A DNA stretch of 38,037 nt from Syntrophorhabdaceae bacterium (GTDB lineage Bacteria; Desulfobacterota; Syntrophorhabdia; Syntrophorhabdales; Syntrophorhabdaceae). The DNA lies in NCBI GenBank assembly GCA_036504895.1, contig DASXUJ010000107.1:1-38037 (forward strand), written 5' to 3'. The notes under the pieces are model-generated. The model was not told the DNA's origin and did no database searches. It worked only from the letters and a program-made list of their open reading frames with translations. The position numbers and the translations under genes are program-made. This document shows positions 31,803 through 38,037 of this stretch, one piece after another. Each line of letters starts with the position of its first letter. Positions within the stretch are counted from its first letter, which is position 1.

Positions 31803-32811
31803 GACATTCTCCGGACAGACGAGGCACATAACCTTTCTCCCTGTACCAGGATATTGCCTTCCATGCCGCCGATTCGATGGAATTCTGCGCCATCCCCAGT
31901 TTTAGTACCGCCTTTGAGGTGTCGAAGAACATGTAATGGCGGGCCATGCGTACGCCGTCCACCGGGATCCGAGGCTCCTTTCCTCCACAAACTTTTGAGT
32001 ATGCCCGGTCCGCATAGGCTAAACAAAGCACGGGCCCGTAAGGAAGTCTCCACCGGGGCGGCTTCATTCCGGTCAGACGGGCCAGTAGGTGGAGAAACTG
32101 CTTAAGGGTCAGGTTCTCATTCCCCAATATATAGCTCTCACCCACGACCCCGGATTCTGCTGCCAATACATGCCCCTCCGCCACGTCCCCCACATCAACG
32201 AGATTAAGCCCTGTATTCACGTAGGCCGGCATCTTGCCATTAAGAAAATCGACTATCGTCTTACCCGTGGGCGTAGGTTTTCTGTCCATAGCGCCTATAG
32301 GGAATGTGGGATTGACGATTACCGCGGGCAGACCGACGCCGATACACCTGCGGACTTCCTTTTCCGCCAGAAACTTAGATATCTTATAATGTCCCGAGAG
32401 GTCCTGGAATCTTGCCCTGTTTTCCTCATTCCCCGGTTTACCGTCCGGAGTAACACGAAGTATTCCGACCGTGCTCGTATACACGACCCTTGTAACGCTC
32501 CTCTCCAGGGCCGCCTTCATCACATTTGCCGTCCCCCCGACATTTATTTCATACATCCTCTCAGGGTCCGGCACCCATAGCCGGTAATCGGCAGCCACAT
32601 GGAACACCCGGTCGCAGCCTCTCATTGCCTTCAGCACTGATTCATAGTCCCGGACGTCGCCGGCCACCGGCTTTGCGCCGCACCTTGAAATGAAACCGCT
32701 GTCCGATGCGTTTCTTACGAGGGCGAGAACTTCGAAACCCCTCTCGCTGAGTGCTTTTGCTACATGAAATCCGATGAAGCCGGAAGCGCCCGTTACCAGG
32801 ACCCTTGTCAT
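31795..32811 (-). CDS. hpnA: hopanoid-associated NAD-dependent epimerase/dehydratase HpnA
   Basis: The 338-residue protein is an extended short-chain dehydrogenase: NAD-binding TGASGFIG at 7-14, VFHVAADYRLW, and the catalytic YKISK (Tyr142, Lys146), with YTSTVGIL supplying the Ser/Thr. HpnA-type sugar epimerases occur in most hopanoid clusters, though their substrate is not settled. The ATG overlaps the shc stop by four bases (ATGA), and the stop overlaps the DUF116 start. These couplings make it part of the hpnJ-K-shc-A-DUF116-H unit. Confidence 0.93.
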   Translation of the reverse strand: MTRVLVTGASGFIGFHVAKALSERGFEVLALVRNASDSGFISRCGAKPVAGDVRDYESVLKAMRGCDRVFHVAADYRLWVPDPERMYEINVGGTANVMKAALERSVTRVVYTSTVGILRVTPDGKPGNEENRARFQDLSGHYKISKFLAEKEVRRCIGVGLPAVIVNPTFPIGAMDRKPTPTGKTIVDFLNGKMPAYVNTGLNLVDVGDVAEGHVLAAESGVVGESYILGNENLTLKQFLHLLARLTGMKPPRWRLPYGPVLCLAYADRAYSKVCGGKEPRIPVDGVRMARHYMFFDTSKAVLKLGMAQNSIESAAWKAISWYREKGYVPRLSGECHE

Positions 32812-34793
32812 GATGCCATCTCCCGTTCATCCTGTTTGTCTATATCGACTGTCTGGCGGAGAAATTTCCCAAGGGCCATTAAAGGGAAGCAGTTCCGATA
32901 GTTGTGATATTTGATCATAAAATATTTGGGAAAGCCGGTGGCGGTAAATTCTTCCTCTTCCCACGTACCGTGCGAGGACTGTTCGCGGAGGAGAAAATTT
33001 ATCGCCCTGATCGCTTCCCTTGACGCACCTTCTCCTGCGGCCATCAAACCCATGGCGCCCCACGCGGTCTGGGAAGGCGTGCTCCTCCCGCGAATTCTCA
33101 TATGTGGGTTTGTATAAGATTCGCAACTCTCCCCCCATCCGCCGTCGGGGTTCTGGTATCTCTTGAGCGCGGCGACCGCTTTTCGCACATACGGCTTTGT
33201 CATGTCTTCACCTATGGAGCGCAGCCCTACGAGTACCGACCAGGTGCCGTACACGTAATTGACGCCCCACCTGCCCCACCAGAGACCGTCTTTCTCCTGC
33301 GTCTTCTTCAGGAACTTGAACGCTTCTTTTACCGCTTTGCTATTTATAGGATATTGAATGCATCCGAGCATCTCAAGCACTCTCCCCGTAATATCGGGCG
33401 TACTGGGGTCGATCATTGCTTCAAGGTCGCCAAAAGGGATCTGGTTCAGCAGATCCATATCGTTATCCACGTCGAAGGCGCCCCATCCTCCGTCTCGCCC
33501 CTGCATACCCAGCACCCATCCGACCGCTTTTCTGAAATTCTGGGGCTGCAGAAAACCCTGATGACTGTGTCTGCTGAGGAGCATGAGCACTACGGCGGTA
33601 TCGTCTATGTCGGGATACCAGGTATTCACAAATTCGAATGCCCAGCCGCCGGGCTCGAGGTGAGGTCTCTTTACGCTCCAATCGCCCTTCTTCAGTATCT
33701 GCTTGCCTGCCAGCCAGTCACAGGCGGAGACCATTGAAACATGGGTCTCTCTCAGTCCGGAGCACGAAAGCGCAAGGGCCGTCAGGGCCGTGTCCCACAC
33801 GGGCGAGATACATGACTGGAGCAAGAGTTCATCCTCTCTCTCGATTGCAAACCGTTCCAGGGCTTCGAATCCTTTTTGTACAGGCTGGCTGGAAACAGGA
33901 GAACCCTCGATAAGCAAGGCCAAAATCGAATTTACCATGGCAGGTTGTATTCCTCCCCAATCACCCGCCTCTTCCTGATGCTCCCGGATCCACCGGAGGG
34001 CCTCTTCCAGGCCTTTTTTTCTGAAATATCTAAGCTGGCTATCTTCGGTTGCTTTGATCATTTTATCGAGGTGCATGAAAAACCGCTTCCACGAGAGCAG
34101 ACGTTCACGCGGCTTTTTCGACCTCTCCGCATGGTCCCGGCTGAAAAGTTCCCTCACTCCCCGGCTCTCCGGAATAACTTTGACAGGCCTCTTGTCGAGC
34201 ACAATTGAGAGCGGCACGAAGGTGGCTCTCGCCCAGCTGGAGAATCGATAGATACTGAAGGGAAACCAGGGAAGGAAAAGCATAATTTCCACGGGAACGG
34301 AAGGGATTGCCCTCCAATCGTATTGGCCGAAAAGGGCGAGAAATATTTTGGTGAATACCCTTGTTTCCGACAGGCCGCCATTCGCGAGAATGAACCTTCC
34401 GGCTTGTTGGAGACGATAATCTTCTGCGCCGTACCCGGCCAGCTTAAGGGCAAAGTAGGCTTCCACGGTCGTGCTGAGATCTCCTTTGCCGCCGGTATAT
34501 ATGGCCCATGTTCCGTCGGACCTTTGATGTTTTAGTATATGACGAGCCATTTTTGCCTGCTTCTCGTCGACTTCCACGCCCGCAAAAGCGAGGAGCATGA
34601 GATACTCCGCGGTGATGGTCACATTTGACTCCAGTTGAAAACACCAAAATCCGTCCGGGTGCTGATTGTGAACGAAAAAATTATGGCTCGCCCTGATGGC
34701 GTCCTGAACACGTTCGGCGAGATCGCGGCCGTACTCGTGCTTCATCCCCTGTTCGAACAGATTCGGCTCCAGTCGAAGAGTGTCAATGGCCAT
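32808..34793 (-). CDS. shc: squalene-hopene cyclase
   Basis: The ~661-residue protein cyclises squalene to hopene (and hopanol). The protonating DXDD motif is DIDD at 395-398 (WYPDIDDTAVVL). Several QW repeats are present (for example DGTWAIY, GRDGGWGAF, DGLWWGRWG, PDGGWGES, SHGTWEEEEF). This is full length for the bacterial family. ATG 34793 is the most likely start by overlap with hpnK, but TTG 34841 and an internal GTG are possible and no strong ribosome site marks any of them. It acts at the inner membrane. It overlaps hpnK upstream and hpnA downstream. Confidence 0.96.
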   Translation of the reverse strand: MAIDTLRLEPNLFEQGMKHEYGRDLAERVQDAIRASHNFFVHNQHPDGFWCFQLESNVTITAEYLMLLAFAGVEVDEKQAKMARHILKHQRSDGTWAIYTGGKGDLSTTVEAYFALKLAGYGAEDYRLQQAGRFILANGGLSETRVFTKIFLALFGQYDWRAIPSVPVEIMLFLPWFPFSIYRFSSWARATFVPLSIVLDKRPVKVIPESRGVRELFSRDHAERSKKPRERLLSWKRFFMHLDKMIKATEDSQLRYFRKKGLEEALRWIREHQEEAGDWGGIQPAMVNSILALLIEGSPVSSQPVQKGFEALERFAIEREDELLLQSCISPVWDTALTALALSCSGLRETHVSMVSACDWLAGKQILKKGDWSVKRPHLEPGGWAFEFVNTWYPDIDDTAVVLMLLSRHSHQGFLQPQNFRKAVGWVLGMQGRDGGWGAFDVDNDMDLLNQIPFGDLEAMIDPSTPDITGRVLEMLGCIQYPINSKAVKEAFKFLKKTQEKDGLWWGRWGVNYVYGTWSVLVGLRSIGEDMTKPYVRKAVAALKRYQNPDGGWGESCESYTNPHMRIRGRSTPSQTAWGAMGLMAAGEGASREAIRAINFLLREQSSHGTWEEEEFTATGFPKYFMIKYHNYRNCFPLMALGKFLRQTVDIDKQDEREMAS

Positions 34794-35694
34794 AAGCGAA
34801 TGAGTCGGCTGCCACACCGGTATGGGGCGCCGGAAATTCAAGGTCTTTAAAACCTACCGGTTGTATCCCTAATGCGGTAATAGAGTCCCCTACCCGTTTC
34901 GAAATGACCGCTTCCTTTTCTCTTTGGCCTGCCGCCGTACCTGAATCGGGATGGAGGTAAATCTCATGGATCCCATTTTTTATATAAGGTAGAACAGCCA
35001 GGAGGTATCTTTCGTCTATTCTACCCGTCCCGGAAGTCCCGTACACGGTATTCGCCACATGAAGGCCAAGGCCATAGGCTGCCTTCATATTCCTGCGGTT
35101 GAGGAGCTCGAAAACCAGACGTAAAAGGAAAGCCTTTGCGTCCAGAGTGGGCCCATGGAGGCGAAGCAGAAAAGGCCAGGGCTCCCGTGGGATTCGTATC
35201 CAGGCTATCCTGCGGCGAGCTGCTTCCCGGGAGATAATCGTAAAAAGAAGGGGATGGATGTGGAGATGATGGTGGCAATCCACATGGGAAGGATGGATAC
35301 CCGCATCTTCAACCTTATCAAACTGTGCCCTCACTTCAGCCTCGATTTGTTCCCCGATCCTTTCTTTCCGGCTCCAATACATTACGCCCGCCCGAAACGG
35401 GCTTGGGTCGAAGCGGCCCTCTTTATCGACCAGGTCGGGAATTCGGACGGGAGAAAGAACCGGGCGCCCCTGGGAAAGCACGACGTGGAGACCCACCGAA
35501 AGGCCGGGATGCCGTGCGGCCACATCGACCGCCCCATGGAAAGCCGCACCTCCAGCCATGACACTTGCGGCGGTCAGACAACCATGGTCTTTCGCGGCGG
35601 CCACTGCATTATTGACTGAAGGAGAACTGCCGAAATCATCAGCACCAATGACGACATATTTTTTCCTACTGCGGGCGCCCCTTTCCATGGTCAT
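34783..35694 (-). CDS. hpnK: hopanoid glycoside deacetylase HpnK (ChbG/YdjC family)
   Basis: The 303-residue protein has the YdjC/ChbG deacetylase fold: VIGADDFGSSPSVN at the N-terminus (metal Asp pair), SVGLHVVLSQG, HVDCHHHLHIHP (metal His), and EIYLHPD near the C-terminus. HpnK removes the acetyl group from N-acetylglucosaminyl bacteriohopanetetrol made by HpnI. Its ATG overlaps the hpnJ stop by four bases. It precedes shc with a short overlap. The start is supported by that coupling. Confidence 0.93.
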   Translation of the reverse strand: MTMERGARSRKKYVVIGADDFGSSPSVNNAVAAAKDHGCLTAASVMAGGAAFHGAVDVAARHPGLSVGLHVVLSQGRPVLSPVRIPDLVDKEGRFDPSPFRAGVMYWSRKERIGEQIEAEVRAQFDKVEDAGIHPSHVDCHHHLHIHPLLFTIISREAARRRIAWIRIPREPWPFLLRLHGPTLDAKAFLLRLVFELLNRRNMKAAYGLGLHVANTVYGTSGTGRIDERYLLAVLPYIKNGIHEIYLHPDSGTAAGQREKEAVISKRVGDSITALGIQPVGFKDLEFPAPHTGVAADSFAYGH

Positions 35695-37103
35695 GCCGTC
35701 GCTCCCTTACGCTTTGCCATGAATGAAAAGAACTCTCTCCCCTCCCTGATCCGCCTGCAGAATTCCTCCCTGTCAACCAGCATCTCTTTAAGAATTCTGA
35801 GGATGGGGGCAGGTCTCAAATAGAAGCGGCGGTAGAAAATTTCGACGGCCGCAAATATCTCGTCTTTTGATAACCAAGGATATGAGAGCACGGAGTTCTG
35901 AATCCCTTCCCGCACGAGAGCTCCCCCTTTGAGCCATCCCTGGCGCTTCGCCTCTTCATACAGCACGGTTCCCGGATAAGGAGCGGCGAGAGAAACCTGG
36001 ATGCTGTAGGGATCGATATCCCGGGCAAACCGAATCGTCTCTTCCATGGTCTCCCGCGTCTCTCCCGGCAGACCGAGTATGAATGTACCGTGGATGAGTA
36101 CACCGACTTCAGAAGCGGCCCGCGTAAATTTCCGTGCCCCTTCAAGGCGTACTCCTTTCCTGATGTTGTTCAGTACGTTCTGATTGCCCGACTCGAATCC
36201 CACCACGAGCAGCCTCAACCCATTATCTTTAAGCACCTCAAGCGTCCGCTTCGGCACGTCGGCCCTGGCATTGCACGACCATGTGATGCCGAGGGAACCC
36301 ATTCCGCGGGCGATCTCCTCCAGTTGCGGATGATCGGTGAAAGTATCGTCATCGAAAAAAAACTCCTTCACCTGAGGAAAGAGTGTTTTGGCGAGTTTCA
36401 TCTCTTCCAGGATATTTCCCGGGCTCCTGACCCGGTACCTGCCGCCCCCTATGGTCTGGGGCCAGAGACAATAAGTGCATCGGCCCCGGCAACCTCGACC
36501 TCCGTAGAGAGATACATAAGGGTGCTTCAGATAACCGATGTAGTAATCCTCCACACGCAGGTCCCTTGAATATACATCCGCCGCAAAAGCAAGACGGTCA
36601 AGGTCGCTAATCGGCGGTCTGGGCTCGGTTCTGCGAACAGCGCCGTTGAAGCGGAAGGCGATCCCTTTTACCTGATTAAGCGGTCGTCCCTCGGAAATTT
36701 CAACAACCGTATCGTCAAACTCGCCCAAAGCGACAAAATCAACAGCCGGCGACGACCGGAGGCTTTCTTCCGGACAGACGGTCACGTGAGAGCCGACCAT
36801 CCCTATCATCAGGCGCGGATAAGCTTCCTTGAGGGCGCCTGCCAACGCCGCATCGTTTTCGAAAGTGGGGGTGCCCGTATGGATAATCACCAGTTCGTAG
36901 CCTGCCGCCTGACGGAGGGTTTCTTCCGCAGTAATACCCTGGGCGGAGGCGTCCAGCAGTCTCGCCCCCTTAATCATGCCCGCGGGATAAGCGAGCCACG
37001 TGGGATACCAGAATGAACGGACTTCCCGGCATGCCTGATAACGTGAGCCCGCACTACCGTCGAAGCCCTTGAACGAGGGTGGGTTGAGAAGTAATGTCTC
37101 CAT
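35691..37103 (-). CDS. hpnJ: hopanoid B12-binding-type radical SAM enzyme HpnJ
   Basis: The 470-residue protein has a B12-binding-like N-terminal domain (about 1-140) and a radical SAM domain with C205-x3-C209-x2-C212 (CRGRCTYC). The expected GFESGNQNVL and GTFILGLPGET motifs follow, then a C-terminal tail. HpnJ contracts or converts the sugar of glucosaminyl bacteriohopanetetrol to the cyclitol ether. It is the first gene of the minus-strand hopanoid operon. ATG 37103 is preferred to an in-frame start at 37145 because it begins the conserved strand METLLLNPPS. A TTGACA lies about 37 bases upstream. Confidence 0.93.
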   Translation of the reverse strand: METLLLNPPSFKGFDGSAGSRYQACREVRSFWYPTWLAYPAGMIKGARLLDASAQGITAEETLRQAAGYELVIIHTGTPTFENDAALAGALKEAYPRLMIGMVGSHVTVCPEESLRSSPAVDFVALGEFDDTVVEISEGRPLNQVKGIAFRFNGAVRRTEPRPPISDLDRLAFAADVYSRDLRVEDYYIGYLKHPYVSLYGGRGCRGRCTYCLWPQTIGGGRYRVRSPGNILEEMKLAKTLFPQVKEFFFDDDTFTDHPQLEEIARGMGSLGITWSCNARADVPKRTLEVLKDNGLRLLVVGFESGNQNVLNNIRKGVRLEGARKFTRAASEVGVLIHGTFILGLPGETRETMEETIRFARDIDPYSIQVSLAAPYPGTVLYEEAKRQGWLKGGALVREGIQNSVLSYPWLSKDEIFAAVEIFYRRFYLRPAPILRILKEMLVDREEFCRRIREGREFFSFMAKRKGATA

Positions 37104-37139
37104 ACCGGCTATTCTAAAAATGTGCAGCACACCTAAGAA

Positions 37140-37145
37140 TGTCAA
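37140..37145 (-). promoter_or_regulatory. TTGACA box upstream of hpnJ
   Basis: A perfect -35 hexamer TTGACA reads toward hpnJ, ending about 37 bases before its ATG. The best -10-like hexamer, TAGAAT, is at 23 bases, longer than usual. It is therefore a weak promoter candidate for the hopanoid operon. Confidence 0.25.
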
Positions 37146-37273
37146 GCTGACGCGTCATCGGTTTTTCTGACTTATTATCCCTGTAATGTTGATACTATGG
37201 CTCCTCAACTCATACTTTTCCTCAGATCTTCTTTTCCGGAACATGCTTTTACGTCTTTCTTAGTAATTTATCC

Positions 37274-37302
37274 TTGTTTTTCATCCGGTCAGTATCTATA
37301 TT
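37274..37302 (+). promoter_or_regulatory. candidate promoter for the small ORF / PagL-like unit
   Basis: TTGTTT (37274-37279) and TATATT (37297-37302) are spaced by exactly 17 bases on the plus strand, about 147 bases before the small ORF start. This is the best sigma-70-type match in the intergenic region. Confidence 0.4.
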
Positions 37303-37448
37303 CGGAGAAATTGACAGACGATGGGCACCAGGAAGGCTTGAAAATCCCGTACAGAATAAGAACAGGCGACGGGCTCCCCAATTTTTGTGTTCATTGTCCT
37401 ACAGTAAAGGACTCAGGAAATGTATATCTTTCATGCAAAGGAGGTCCT

Positions 37449-37631
37449 ATGGCGTCAGGCACATCAGTTCAATCCCCCAACGAACCCCGCCACAAGTCGG
37501 CTTCCGGAGATTTTCACCGGAGGAATGTTGGATTGAAAAGGAAAGAGGCGCAAAAACTACTCGCCACAACCCCCCAGGAATTTGAAATACCGTCGAGACA
37601 TTTGAAAAAACAACCCGAGGTCCGGGCATGA
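37449..37631 (+). CDS. small hypothetical protein, 60 residues
   Basis: The ATG at 37449 follows a near-perfect ribosome site (AAAGGAGGTCCT), and the frame ends with a TGA that overlaps the next ATG (ATGA). The product is basic and hydrophilic, with Lys/Arg clusters (RRNVGLKRKEAQKLL) and no membrane helix or signal peptide. It is probably cytoplasmic and translated together with the lipid A hydrolase gene. I do not recognise a family. It could be a regulator or a leader ORF that sets translation of the next gene. Confidence 0.6.
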   Translation: MASGTSVQSPNEPRHKSASGDFHRRNVGLKRKEAQKLLATTPQEFEIPSRHLKKQPEVRA

Positions 37632-38037
37632 AGCGCGGCTTTTCCTCGATTACCATATTATTGGCCCTCCTGCTCTGCCTCGCGGTGTATTCAGCCCCTT
37701 GCCATGCCGAGCAGCAGACACTCTCCGTCGGATACGGTCTCGGAATCTTTAATAACAGTAGCCAGATCGGCCATCTGTGGCGCAATGATTATTACGACTT
37801 CGCGCAAGTCGCCTACGGGATTGAAAAACAATTAAGGGGAAAGTTCAATCTCCTTGCGGAACCCTTCGTCGCCTACGTGAACAGACCAAACGCGGGCGTC
37901 GACGTGGGATTGAGTCTGAACGGGAAATATTATCTTGGAGAAACAAATCATCGCGGCTTTTTTTTCGTTGTGGGCGCGGGTGTGGCGTATACCTCCGTCA
38001 AATTCGAAGAACAGGGGACTCACTTCCTCGGCATTCT
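37628..38037 (+). CDS. PagL-like lipid A acyloxyacyl hydrolase, partial (runs off right edge)
   Basis: The visible 136 residues start with a signal peptide (hydrophobic core about 8-22, cleavage near PCHA-EQ). Beta-barrel strands of the PagL family follow (LSVGYGLGIFNNSSQ, LLAEPFVAYVNRPNAGVDVG, VVGAGVAYTS). PagL-type enzymes sit in the outer membrane and remove the 3-O acyl chain from lipid A. The catalytic His-Ser pair would be in the missing C-terminal part. It overlaps the preceding small ORF by four bases and has GAGG upstream. The family call rests on the N-terminal half, so another outer-membrane barrel is possible. Confidence 0.72.
   Translation, partial: MKRGFSSITILLALLLCLAVYSAPCHAEQQTLSVGYGLGIFNNSSQIGHLWRNDYYDFAQVAYGIEKQLRGKFNLLAEPFVAYVNRPNAGVDVGLSLNGKYYLGETNHRGFFFVVGAGVAYTSVKFEEQGTHFLGI

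Larger units (their letters stand above)
37104..37448. other. divergent intergenic region between hpnJ and the PagL-like unit
   Basis: This 345-base region separates the minus-strand hopanoid operon from the plus-strand small ORF and lipid A hydrolase. Toward hpnJ it has a TTGACA (minus, 37145-37140) without a convincing -10 at the usual distance. Toward the plus strand it has a good promoter pair at 37274-37302. The small ORF frame extends upstream to an ATG at 37197, but I see no ribosome site there. Confidence 0.5.

Noticed and set aside
31188-32105. 305-codon plus-strand open frame
   Set aside because: It lies antisense to hpnA and the DUF116 gene, both strongly supported with motifs and coupled overlaps. 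Its translation has no recognisable domain and is a by-product of GC-rich coding on the other strand.
1-38037. CRISPR array, tRNA, rRNA, insertion sequence or prophage
   Set aside because: No regularly spaced repeats, no cloverleaf or rRNA-like sequence, and no transposase, integrase or phage structural proteins were seen.

Overview
The window is a Gram-negative envelope-glycan and hopanoid locus. Gene content points to a deltaproteobacterium-like organism, possibly from the Syntrophorhabdus or Geobacter neighbourhood. That placement is inferred from protein character only, because there is no rRNA or marker gene here. Both Wza/Wzz-type polysaccharide export genes and a near-complete hopanoid (hpn) set are present. 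There are no tRNAs, rRNAs, transposases, phage genes or CRISPR arrays.

Region 1 (1-14756, all minus strand) reads as one long polysaccharide operon running right to left. In transcription order it encodes: a Wza-like export lipoprotein; a Wzz-type chain-length protein; an ExeA-like AAA ATPase with a LysM tail; a BY-kinase-like ATPase with an altered Walker A; an ABC exporter (Wzm permease and Wzt ATPase with C-terminal extension); two left-handed beta-helix acyltransferases; a DegT-type sugar aminotransferase that seems to start at ACG; a large secreted DUF2341/glycosidase-like protein with duplicated Ig-like modules; and two paralogous GT2 glycosyltransferases, the last cut by the window edge. 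The aminotransferase and acyltransferases would make an N-acylated amino sugar, the GT2 enzymes would build the glycan, and the exporters would move it out.

Region 2 (15039-18486, minus) holds a polyprenyl-phosphate sugar-1-phosphate transferase that would prime the glycan, a polysaccharide deacetylase of the XrtA/PEP-CTERM-associated type, and a NarL/LuxR response regulator. No exosortase and no PEP-CTERM protein is seen, although several of these genes are of types usually found in such loci. A 597-base leader region with several possible RNA hairpins separates this unit from a divergent single-domain response regulator (19084-19521).

Region 3 (19810-27770, plus) starts with a SYLF-domain secreted protein. 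It then carries a coupled set: HpnL-like membrane protein, TolC-like outer-membrane protein, HpnN RND transporter, HpnM (MlaC-like periplasmic protein), and a CDP-alcohol phosphatidyltransferase with an unusual N-terminal domain. Together these look like a trans-envelope lipid export and modification module.

Region 4 (27807-37103, mostly minus) is the hopanoid core. The transcription order is hpnJ, hpnK, shc, hpnA, a DUF116 gene, hpnH, all tightly overlapping; hpnG follows on the plus strand and hpnI on the minus strand. Shc cyclises squalene. HpnH adds adenosine and HpnG removes adenine to leave a ribosyl hopanoid. HpnI, HpnK and HpnJ are the known glycosyltransferase, deacetylase and radical-SAM enzymes of bacteriohopanetetrol cyclitol ether synthesis. 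The squalene-forming genes hpnC/D/E are not in the window.

Region 5 (37449-38037, plus) is a 60-residue small ORF overlapping the start of a PagL-like lipid A acyloxyacyl hydrolase that runs off the right edge. The window therefore combines EPS, hopanoid and lipid A functions, all acting on the outer surface of the cell.
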